Source: Gammaproteobacteria bacterium (lineage in GTDB: Bacteria; Pseudomonadota; Gammaproteobacteria; Chromatiales; Chromatiaceae). From it: DNA of 6,968 bases. Where the stretch lies: positions 1 through 6,968 of the forward strand of contig JARFQQ010000061.1 in assembly GCA_029287695.1 (NCBI GenBank), given 5' to 3'. A program made the position numbers and the translations under genes. Shown here one piece after another: positions 1 through 6,140 of the stretch. Positions within the stretch are counted from its first letter, which is position 1. Each line of letters begins with the position of its first letter. The notes below the pieces were generated by a model. It was given only the letters and a program-made list of their open reading frames with translations, was not told the DNA's origin and ran no database searches.

Positions 1-33
1 ACACTGGAACTGGTCATCGGCACCCACCGGTGA
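1..33 (+). CDS. pyrR: C-terminal end of an upstream gene, probably pyrR (partial)
   Basis: An open frame enters from the left edge and ends at the TGA at 31-33, giving the tail TLELVIGTHR. The stop lies 14 bp before the pyrB start, as expected for the preceding gene of one operon. In Pseudomonas and many other gammaproteobacteria the gene immediately before pyrB is pyrR, the uracil phosphoribosyltransferase-fold pyrimidine regulator. Its C-terminus typically ends in a short hydrophobic strand of the type 'gPxpLxLE', and this tail resembles that. Ten residues are too few to prove identity, so the pyrR call rests mainly on gene order and could be wrong. Confidence 0.45.
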   Translation, partial: TLELVIGTHR

Positions 34-47
34 GATAATCGGAACTC

Positions 48-1019
48 ATGAGCGCTGCCAATCTGCAACTCGACGATAACAACAAGATGCGGCACTTTCT
101 CTCGATCGAGGGGTTGAGCCGCGAACATCTCATCCGTATTCTCGATACAGCCGAGTCTTTCCTCAACCTCAGCGACAGATCCGTCAAGAAAGTCCCGGCA
201 CTGCGTGGCAAGGCTGTTGCAAACCTCTTCTTCGAGAACAGCACGCGTACCCGGACAACCTTCGAACTCGCCGCGAAACGCCTCTCGGCCGATGTCCTCA
301 ATCTCAATATCGACACCTCCGCAACGACCAAGGGTGAATCCCTGCTCGACACGCTCAGGAACCTCGAGGCCATGCATGTCGACATGTTCGTCATCCGGCA
401 CAGTGAGAGCGGAACGGCACACTTCTTCGCCAGGCATGCACAACCCGGTGTCAGCATCATCAACGCCGGGGACGGGCAACATGCGCATCCGACCCAGGCC
501 ATGCTCGACATGTTCACGATCCGGCAGCACAAGGGCGATTTTACGCCGCTCAAGGTCGCAATCATTGGCGACATCCTGCATTCACGCGTTGCCCGGTCCC
601 AAATCCTTGCCCTCAATACTCTCGGCGTATCCGAAGTCCGGGTTGTCGGACCGAAGACGCTGCTACCGATAGATACACGGGAGAGTCTTGGCGTTCATGT
701 CTTCCATGACATCGAGGAAGGTATTACGGATGCTGATGTCATCATCATGCTGCGCCTTCAAAAGGAGCGTATGACAGGCGCGTTGCTGCCCTCGGAACAC
801 GAATTCTTCCAGCGTTATGGCCTCACGGAATCCAGACTCAAACTGGCCTCGCCCGATGCCATCGTGATGCATCCCGGGCCAATCAACCGTGGCGTCGAAA
901 TGGAGACGGTCGTCGCGGACGGCAAGCAGTCTGTCATCCTCCAGCAGGTCTCCTACGGTATTGCCATTCGCATGGCGATCCTTTCCATGACCATGCAGCC
1001 GAGGGGGGAAACGTCATGA
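48..1019 (+). CDS. pyrB: Aspartate carbamoyltransferase catalytic chain (ATCase)
   Basis: The 323-residue protein catalyses carbamoyl phosphate + L-aspartate -> N-carbamoyl-L-aspartate + phosphate, the committed step of cytosolic pyrimidine synthesis. The carbamoyl-phosphate loop [12 protein letters not shown] is at residues 62-73 (S65, T66, R67, T68), and the mobile-loop Ser and Lys are S91 and K95. R117 follows, then HPTQ at 147-150. The aspartate domain carries [11 protein letters not shown] at 174-184, MLRLQKERM at 234-242 (R236) and HPGPINRG at 275-282. All catalytic residues of the family look present, so it should be active. The start at 48 leaves about 13 residues before the conserved RHFLSIEGL core. 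This resembles the short N-terminal extension of Pseudomonas PyrB, which in those enzymes is linked to nucleotide inhibition. The Shine-Dalgarno is weak (GGA at 41-43), consistent with read-through translation from the gene upstream. The last four bases overlap the next gene, whose product is the likely structural partner. No pyrI regulatory-chain gene follows. Confidence 0.97.
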   Translation: MSAANLQLDDNNKMRHFLSIEGLSREHLIRILDTAESFLNLSDRSVKKVPALRGKAVANLFFENSTRTRTTFELAAKRLSADVLNLNIDTSATTKGESLLDTLRNLEAMHVDMFVIRHSESGTAHFFARHAQPGVSIINAGDGQHAHPTQAMLDMFTIRQHKGDFTPLKVAIIGDILHSRVARSQILALNTLGVSEVRVVGPKTLLPIDTRESLGVHVFHDIEEGITDADVIIMLRLQKERMTGALLPSEHEFFQRYGLTESRLKLASPDAIVMHPGPINRGVEMETVVADGKQSVILQQVSYGIAIRMAILSMTMQPRGETS

Positions 1020-2305
1020 AAAGGATACTCATCGCCGGCGGACGGCTGCTTGACCCGGCCAACGACCTCGACATGACCGGTGATCTCTGCATTGCCGATG
1101 AAAAGATTGTCGCGATCGGAAAGGCTCCCGAGGGCTTCAATGCGGATGTAAAAATCGATGCTGCTGACAAGCTTGTCATCCCGGGTGTAATCGACCTCAA
1201 TGCACGACTGCGAGAACCGGGACTCGAGCACAAGGGCACGATCGTTTCCGAGACGATTGCCTCGGCAAGTGGCGGAATCACGACCGTCATCTGCCCGCCT
1301 GACACATCACCCGTGATCGATACACCGGCAGATGCCGAACTGATCCGTCGTCGCGCCAAACAGAGCGCCCACGCACGGGTGCTTTCTGTCGGCGCACTCA
1401 CCATGGGCCTTAGCGGCGAACAGCTTACGGAGATGTCTTCACTGCAGGTCAGTGGCTGCATCGCTGTCAGCAATGCCCGCAAACCCATGCGGGATAACCT
1501 CGTTTACCGCCGCGCCATGGAATACGCAACGACCTGGGATCTTCCGATTTTCGTGGTACCCAACGACCACAGGCTGGCAAACAGTGGCTGCGCTCACGAA
1601 GGCCGTGTTGCCAACCGCCTGGGGTTACCGGGGATCCCCGCATCCGCCGAGACTGTCGCAGTTGCCACGACACTCGAACTCGCCCAGCAGACAGGGGCAC
1701 GTATCCATTTCCAGACACTCTCGAGCGCACGCTCGATTGCCATGATTCGTGACGCACAGCAGCAGGGTGTCAGGGTCACGGCCGATGTTGCGGCGCACCA
1801 GCTTCACCTGACAGAGATGGACATCGACGGCTTCGACGGTAATTGTCATGTACTCCCGCCGTTGCGCACGCTGCAGGATCGCGACAGCCTGCGCCAGGCT
1901 GTTGCAGACGGCACGATCAATGCGATTTGCTCATCCCACGAACCACACGAACCTGATGCCAAGCTCGCCCCCTTTCCGGCAACAGAGCCCGGTATTTCGG
2001 CGATCGAATCGCTTCTGCCGCTGACCTTGCGGCTGGTCGATGAGAAAGTCATCAGCCTGACGAGGGCAATCGAATTACTGACCTCCGGACCTGCGGCCAT
2101 CGCGGGACTTCCGTATAGCAGATTGCGCACCGGCTGTGAGGCCGACATCTGTATTCTCGACCCGGAAGCCAGCTGGGAATTCAGGGCATCACAACTGGCA
2201 AGCAGCGGTCACAACACCCCGTTTGATGGCTGGTTCTTCAAGGGCCGTGTCACCCATACATTCTTCGCCGGCAGACTCACCTTCAGTCTCGAGGAGACAG
2301 CATGA
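1016..2305 (+). CDS. pyrC: Catalytically inactive dihydroorotase-like protein (PyrC'/PyrX), ATCase partner
   Basis: This 429-residue protein has the amidohydrolase fold of type I dihydroorotase, but the active site is gone. The family's metal motif DxHxHxRE reads [10 protein letters not shown] at residues 60-69, so both His are replaced (N62, R64). The metal-bridging acidic position (TDDG-like) reads VSNAR at 151-155. The HCED metal His is V181 (VVPND), the second HxxH His is T234 (HFQTLSS), and the catalytic Asp of TDHAPH is S307 (SSHEPH). Scaffold motifs such as [11 protein letters not shown] (202-212) and PPLRT (281-285) remain. In Pseudomonas the equivalent PyrC' (also called PyrX) is inactive but needed to assemble dodecameric ATCase with PyrB, and the same role is inferred here. 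A separate active pyrC should exist elsewhere in the genome. The start is the ATG of an ATGA overlap with pyrB, preceded by a purine-rich AGGGGGG at 1002-1008. The frame is intact with no sign of decay. Automated pipelines will probably label it simply dihydroorotase. Confidence 0.93.
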   Translation: MKRILIAGGRLLDPANDLDMTGDLCIADEKIVAIGKAPEGFNADVKIDAADKLVIPGVIDLNARLREPGLEHKGTIVSETIASASGGITTVICPPDTSPVIDTPADAELIRRRAKQSAHARVLSVGALTMGLSGEQLTEMSSLQVSGCIAVSNARKPMRDNLVYRRAMEYATTWDLPIFVVPNDHRLANSGCAHEGRVANRLGLPGIPASAETVAVATTLELAQQTGARIHFQTLSSARSIAMIRDAQQQGVRVTADVAAHQLHLTEMDIDGFDGNCHVLPPLRTLQDRDSLRQAVADGTINAICSSHEPHEPDAKLAPFPATEPGISAIESLLPLTLRLVDEKVISLTRAIELLTSGPAAIAGLPYSRLRTGCEADICILDPEASWEFRASQLASSGHNTPFDGWFFKGRVTHTFFAGRLTFSLEETA

Positions 2306-3165
2306 GTAGCAGCAGCCGCAATACCATCTTTGTGGAAGATGCCCTGGTTCTCTCTCATGAAAGCTTCGACGGAGAGCAGTTCATCCTGCGTGTCATGGCG
2401 CCAAAATGCGCAGCGCATGCCGTGGCCGGCCAGTTCGCGCATCTTCAGTGTGATCCGCAACGGCCGATGCGTCGCCCGATATCGATCATGCGTGTTTCCG
2501 CCAGCGAAGGATGGGTTGATTTTCTTTACAAGCGGCTTGGCGAGGGCACAGCTCTGCTGGCGACCAGGAAGCCCGGCGAATCGATCAGCATGTTTGGCCC
2601 CATCGGCAAACCCTTCTCCGTGCAGCGCAGCCGCCCTCTTCTGATCGGGGGCGGTGTCGGCATGCCACCGATGATCTTCCTGGCAGAGGAACTCAAGAAT
2701 CACGGTGTGAAACCCTTTGTGATCCTTGGTTCGGAGGTTCCCTTCCCGTTCACACCACGCCCGTCACAACACATGCTCGAGGGCCTGCCGGCGGGGGTGA
2801 TTGCCTGCATGCCGCTGCTCGACGACTGGGGAATACCCTCACGCCTGGCGTCACAGCAGGAGTTCGCAGGGTGTCACAGGGGCTATGTCACAGACCTCGC
2901 CCGCAGCTGGCTTCAAACGCTTGCAAATGATGAACTTGCCGAGGTGTCACTGCATGCCTGCGGTCCGCATCCGATGCTGGAAGCGGTCGTGCGTCTTGCC
3001 GGGGAATTTGGCCTGCCGGTCGAGGTTTCACTCGAGGAGTTCATGGCATGTGCAGTCGGCGGTTGCGCAGGCTGCGTTGTCGAGGTAGAGGAAGAGACCG
3101 GGCCCGAGATGCGGCGTGTTTGCGTCGACGGGCCGGTATTCGACGGCTATCGCGTCTTCAGGTGA
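2302..3165 (+). CDS. pyrK: PyrK-like dihydroorotate dehydrogenase electron-transfer subunit (FAD, [2Fe-2S])
   Basis: The 287-residue protein belongs to the ferredoxin-reductase-like PyrK family. In class 1B dihydroorotate dehydrogenases PyrK carries electrons from PyrD FMN through [2Fe-2S] and FAD to NAD+. Residues ~8-105 form the FAD barrel with RRPISI at 57-62. Residues ~112-230 form the NAD(P) domain, with the glycine-rich LLIGGGVGMPPM at 113-124 and CGPHPML at 220-226. The C-terminal cluster motif has four cysteines, C250, C255, C258 and C274, ending in VCVDGPVF, so the cluster should be bound. It is longer than typical PyrK (about 255-262 residues). The extra length falls around residues 144-193, between the ILGSE strand and GYVTDL, and includes PFPFTPRP and LLDDWGIPSRLAS. 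The start overlaps the previous stop (ATGA), with GAGGAG at 2291-2296 as a good ribosome site. No pyrD is in the window. Most gammaproteobacteria use quinone-linked class 2 PyrD without PyrK, so the physiological partner is uncertain. A related flavin reductase role is possible. Confidence 0.85.
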   Translation: MSSSSRNTIFVEDALVLSHESFDGEQFILRVMAPKCAAHAVAGQFAHLQCDPQRPMRRPISIMRVSASEGWVDFLYKRLGEGTALLATRKPGESISMFGPIGKPFSVQRSRPLLIGGGVGMPPMIFLAEELKNHGVKPFVILGSEVPFPFTPRPSQHMLEGLPAGVIACMPLLDDWGIPSRLASQQEFAGCHRGYVTDLARSWLQTLANDELAEVSLHACGPHPMLEAVVRLAGEFGLPVEVSLEEFMACAVGGCAGCVVEVEEETGPEMRRVCVDGPVFDGYRVFR

Positions 3166-3203
3166 AGAACGCCACCTGACGGTTACCTCTCCCGGAAACG
3201 CAT
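3166..3203. other. Convergent intergenic gap between pyrK-like gene and pilU
   Basis: Only 38 bp separate two convergent stop codons. Apart from a possible 5-bp stem, AGGTG (3160-3164) with CACCT (3173-3177), no hairpin followed by a T-run is visible on either strand. Transcripts from the two operons may therefore overlap at their 3' ends or terminate by Rho. This is inferred from the lack of a recognisable intrinsic terminator. Confidence 0.4.
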
Positions 3204-4340
3204 TCAGCCGAAGAGGCTCCTGGGATCCTCCTCTTCTTCCGAAATCTGGAAATCCCCTTCTTCAATGCCGTCCCCGTCTCCTGACAACTTGATGTCGAGA
3301 CGTACCTCGTTCGCGGAATCAGCATATCTCAGGGCATCGTCGTAGCTGACCTTGCCCATCCTGTAGAGCTGGGCGAGCGCCATGTCGAAAGTGACCATGC
3401 CATGCTCGCCTGAGCGTTTCATGACATCCTTGATCTCGTGGATTTCACCACGGCGGATGAGATCCGCAACGAATGGTGTATTGAGCAGCAGCTCAATCGC
3501 CGGCACCATGCGGGAGCCACCATCCGATCGCGGTATGAGCTGCTGACCGACAATCGCTTTCAGGTTGAGCGAGAGATCGAGCAACAGCTGGTTACGGCGA
3601 TCCTCGGGGAAAAAGTTGATGATCCGGTCGAGAGCCTGGTTGGCATTGTTCGAGTGCAGTGTCGCCATACAGAGATGGCCTGTCTCGGCAAAGGTGATGG
3701 CATGTTCCATGGTCTCGCGCGAGCGGACCTCGCCGATCAGAATGACATCCGGGGCCTGGCGCAAGCTGTTCTTCAGGGCGGTCTCGAATGAATCCGTATC
3801 GATACCAACCTCGCGCTGGTTGACGATGGACTTGTCGTGCTCGTGGATGTATTCGATGGGATCCTCGACCGTCAGGATGTGAGAAGCACTGTTCCTGTTA
3901 CGGTGGCCGATCATCGCCGCCTGGGTGGTGGACTTGCCGGTACCCGTTGCACCGACGCAGAGCACCAGGCCGCGCTGGATCATGACGATCTCCTTGAGGA
4001 TCGTCGGCAATTCGAGTTCCTCGACCGTCGGGATCTCGGTCTCGATATGGCGCATGACAATGCTGGGCGTATCCTTCTGGAAGAAAGCACTGACGCGGAA
4101 ACGCGCAACGCCTTCCTCGAAGTGGGCAAAATTGGCCTCGCGCTGATCACGGAATCGCTCGAAGAGTTTGCCCGGGAGAAGTCCCTCGATGATTTTCATC
4201 GTCTGGGCGGCACTCAGGTTCGATGAACCGACAGGATGCAACATGTTGTTGAGCTTGATACAGGGAGGACGGCCGACGCTGAAAAAGAGATCCGAGGCAC
4301 CGCGCCTGATCATGAGTTCGAGAAGTGGTCGTATATCCAT
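3204..4340 (-). CDS. pilU: Type IV pilus retraction ATPase PilU
   Basis: This 378-residue hexameric AAA-like secretion ATPase of the PilT/PilU family acts at the cytoplasmic base of the type IV pilus. PilU supports PilT-dependent retraction. Visible motifs are Walker A GATGTGKST at 130-138 (K136), the Asp box ILTVEDPIE at 155-163, Walker B DVILIGEVRSRETM at 198-211 (E204), and the His box ETGHLCMATLH at 219-229 (H222, H229). All catalytic positions are intact. Residues 1-100 form the PAS-like N-terminal domain (GASDLFFSVGRPP at 14-26). Three features favour PilU over a second PilT: its place directly after pilT, the FSVGRPP and ETMEHAITFAETGHL variants, and a longer C-terminus with an acidic tail (EEEED, about residues 369-373). 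The ATG directly follows the pilT TAG, with an AGAGGA ribosome site inside the end of pilT, so the two are co-transcribed and probably translationally coupled. It converges on the pyr operon, 38 bp away. Confidence 0.95.
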   Translation of the reverse strand: MDIRPLLELMIRRGASDLFFSVGRPPCIKLNNMLHPVGSSNLSAAQTMKIIEGLLPGKLFERFRDQREANFAHFEEGVARFRVSAFFQKDTPSIVMRHIETEIPTVEELELPTILKEIVMIQRGLVLCVGATGTGKSTTQAAMIGHRNRNSASHILTVEDPIEYIHEHDKSIVNQREVGIDTDSFETALKNSLRQAPDVILIGEVRSRETMEHAITFAETGHLCMATLHSNNANQALDRIINFFPEDRRNQLLLDLSLNLKAIVGQQLIPRSDGGSRMVPAIELLLNTPFVADLIRRGEIHEIKDVMKRSGEHGMVTFDMALAQLYRMGKVSYDDALRYADSANEVRLDIKLSGDGDGIEEGDFQISEEEEDPRSLFG

Positions 4341-5375
4341 CTAGAAATCCTCTTTGTTTTCTGCCCGGCTGCGAGCCGTCTCGGAGGTGATGAGCCCCCT
4401 GTCGACCAGCTGCCTGAGGTGCTGATCCATCGTCTGCATGCCATCGGCCTGGCCAGTCTGGACCGATGAATACATCTGGGCAAGCTTGTGCTCGCGGATC
4501 AGGTTACGAATCGCAGGAGTCGCGACCATGATTTCCCAGGCCGCCAGACGTCCGCCGCCGATTTTCTTCATCAGCGACTGTGATATGACCGAACGGATCG
4601 AGTTCGAAAGCATGGAACGCACCATGGCCTTCTCCTCGCCCGGGAAGACATCGATGACACGGTCGATGGTCTTGACGGCCGAGCTGGTATGCAGCGTACC
4701 GAAGACAAGATGACCGGTTTCAGCAGCGGTCAGTGCAAGACGGATGGTCTCGAGGTCACGCAACTCGCCGACGAGGATGACATCAGGATCCTCCCGCAAG
4801 GCAGCGCGCAACGCATCGGAGAAGCTGTGCGTATGCTCGTGGAGTTCACGCTGGTTGATCAGGCATTTCTTGCTGGTATGCAGAAATTCGATCGGATCCT
4901 CGATCGTCAGGATATGTTGCTGACGATGGTCATTAACATGATCGATCATGGCAGCCAGTGTCGTCGACTTGCCTGATCCAGTAACGCCTGTCACAAGAAC
5001 CAGCCCGTTCTTGACGTCGATGATGTCCCTGAAGACTTTCGGAGCACCGATATCCTCGAGCGTGAGGACACTGGATGGGATAACCCGGAAGACAGCACCG
5101 CTGCCACGGTCATGGTTGAAGGCGTTGACACGGAAACGGGCAATTTCAGGCAGCGCAAAGGAAAAATCCACTTGCAACTGCTCTTCGTAAACACGGCGCT
5201 GTCGGTCGTTCATGATGTCGTAGATCATGGCATGCACCGTCTCTTGGTCGAGATCGGGCAGCTTGAGCCGTTTCATGTCGCCATCGATTCGAAGCATCGG
5301 CGGCAAGCCGGCAGAGAGGTGCAAGTCAGAGGCTTTTTGTTTAACCGTGAAGGTAAGTAATTCTGCGATATCCAC
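4341..5375 (-). CDS. pilT: Type IV pilus retraction ATPase PilT (GTG start)
   Basis: PilT is the main motor that depolymerises type IV pili, driving twitching motility, DNA uptake and surface sensing. Walker A GVTGSGKST is at residues 130-138 (K136), and the Asp box ILTIEDPIE at 155-163 (E163). Walker B DVILVGELRDLETI is at 198-211 (E204), and the His box ETGHLVFGTLH at 219-229 (H222, H229). The C-terminal AIRNLIRE motif needed for retraction is present. I place the start at the GTG at 5375-5373, which gives VDIAELLTFTVKQKASDLHL at the N-terminus. This matches the conserved PilT opening MDIAELL, gives the usual 344-residue length, and puts the catalytic residues at the family's standard numbering. 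An in-frame ATG at 5480 would add 35 non-conserved residues and overlap yggS, so I reject it. No clear Shine-Dalgarno precedes the GTG. The stop TAG abuts the pilU ATG. Confidence 0.96.
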   Translation of the reverse strand: MDIAELLTFTVKQKASDLHLSAGLPPMLRIDGDMKRLKLPDLDQETVHAMIYDIMNDRQRRVYEEQLQVDFSFALPEIARFRVNAFNHDRGSGAVFRVIPSSVLTLEDIGAPKVFRDIIDVKNGLVLVTGVTGSGKSTTLAAMIDHVNDHRQQHILTIEDPIEFLHTSKKCLINQRELHEHTHSFSDALRAALREDPDVILVGELRDLETIRLALTAAETGHLVFGTLHTSSAVKTIDRVIDVFPGEEKAMVRSMLSNSIRSVISQSLMKKIGGGRLAAWEIMVATPAIRNLIREHKLAQMYSSVQTGQADGMQTMDQHLRQLVDRGLITSETARSRAENKEDF

Positions 5376-5432
5376 TTTTTTATCTATGTAAAATGCTTCC
5401 GTAGAACAAAACTTACACCATGACTGGCGGGA
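5376..5432. promoter_or_regulatory. AT-rich divergent promoter region between pilT and yggS
   Basis: This 57-bp spacer separates the divergent starts of pilT (minus) and yggS (plus), so it should hold elements for both. On the minus strand TTGTTC (5409-5404), a 17-bp spacer and TAGATA (5386-5381) could form a weak sigma70-type promoter, but transcription would then start almost at the GTG of pilT. On the plus strand TAAAAT (5389-5394) is a plausible -10 for yggS, without a good -35. GGCGGGA at 5426-5432 abuts the yggS ATG and may contribute to ribosome binding, although the spacing is very short. No inverted repeat or recognisable operator is evident. The hexamer calls are by eye and weak; that this is the divergent control region is inferred from gene orientation. 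Confidence 0.4.
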
Positions 5433-6128
5433 ATGACAACGGATTACAAAAAAATTAGAGAAAATCTGCAAAATATTCACAAACGCATTGAATTGGCAGC
5501 GACTTCATGCGGACGGGAGCCTGCAACAGTCATCCTGCTCGCAGTCAGCAAGACAAAACCGGCCAGCGATATCCGCGCGGCTTTTGACGCAGGTCAGATC
5601 CGGTTTGGTGAGAATTACGTGCAGGAAGCGCTGGATAAGATGGAGCATCTCCGGGATCTCCCGATCGAATGGCATTACATCGGAGGCATCCAGAGCAACA
5701 AGACACGCCAGATCGCACACGCTTTTGCCTGGGCCCACGGCGTTGCCTCCCTGAAACATGCCAGGCGCCTCTCCGAACAAAGGCCAGAGGAGATGCCGCC
5801 GCTCAACCTCTGCCTGCAAGTCAACATCAGTGGCGAGTCGAGCAAGCAGGGTGTCTCACCCGAAGAAGTACCGGCGCTTGCGAGGGACATCGCGAGCTTG
5901 CCGAATATTCAGCTGCGCGGCCTCATGTGCCTGCCCGAACCGACAGATGACAGGCAGCAACAGCAGAGAGCCTTCGCCCGGGTGCGTACACTGTTCGACG
6001 AACTCAACCGTGACGGCCATCGTCTCGATACCCTCTCCATGGGCATGTCCGGCGATCTCGAGGCTGCCATCGAGGAAGGATCCACCATGGTCAGGATAGG
6101 TACTGCGATTTTCGGTGCCAGAACTTGA
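5433..6128 (+). CDS. yggS: PLP homeostasis protein, YggS/PROSC family
   Basis: This 231-residue protein is the single-domain, alanine-racemase-fold PLP-binding family (YggS/PLPBP). It has no established enzymatic reaction but buffers pyridoxal phosphate and affects amino-acid and keto-acid pools. The PLP lysine lies in LLAVSKTKP (35-43) at K40. Other family motifs are RFGENYVQEALDK, WHYIGGIQSNKTR, QVNISGESSKQG, RGLMCLPEP and, near the C-terminus, SMGMSGDLEAAIEEGSTMVR followed by IGTAIFGAR. The length is normal for the family and the frame is intact. The first 20 codons are strikingly AT-rich (17 of 60 bases are G or C), unlike the rest of the gene. That may keep the start region unstructured and partly reflects a Lys/Asn/Ile-rich N-terminus. 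It is divergent from pilT and 12 bp ahead of proC, an arrangement widely conserved in proteobacteria. Confidence 0.95.
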   Translation: MTTDYKKIRENLQNIHKRIELAATSCGREPATVILLAVSKTKPASDIRAAFDAGQIRFGENYVQEALDKMEHLRDLPIEWHYIGGIQSNKTRQIAHAFAWAHGVASLKHARRLSEQRPEEMPPLNLCLQVNISGESSKQGVSPEEVPALARDIASLPNIQLRGLMCLPEPTDDRQQQQRAFARVRTLFDELNRDGHRLDTLSMGMSGDLEAAIEEGSTMVRIGTAIFGART

Positions 6129-6140
6129 TAAAATGACAGC

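Noticed and set aside
3160..3177. Possible hairpin AGGTG / CACCT at the end of the pyr operon
   Set aside because: The stem is only 5 bp with an 8-base loop, partly within the stop codon, and no T-run follows. It is not a credible intrinsic terminator.
4341..5375. pilT and pilU as a recent tandem duplication or generic type II secretion ATPases
   Set aside because: The two proteins share the fold and motif spacing but differ throughout, and each carries features of its own subfamily. They are long-diverged paralogues, and there is no GspE-type zinc motif.
5420..5458. Twelve-codon frame starting at ATG 5420, overlapping the yggS start, as a leader peptide
   Set aside because: It has no regulatory codon pattern, no attenuator-like hairpins and no ribosome site of its own. 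It is most likely chance.
5376..5480. N-terminal extension of PilT from an ATG at 5480 on the minus strand
   Set aside because: The extra 35 residues (Cys-, Phe- and Ser-rich) match nothing in the PilT family and overlap the yggS start. The GTG at 5375 gives the conserved N-terminus and the standard length of 344 residues.
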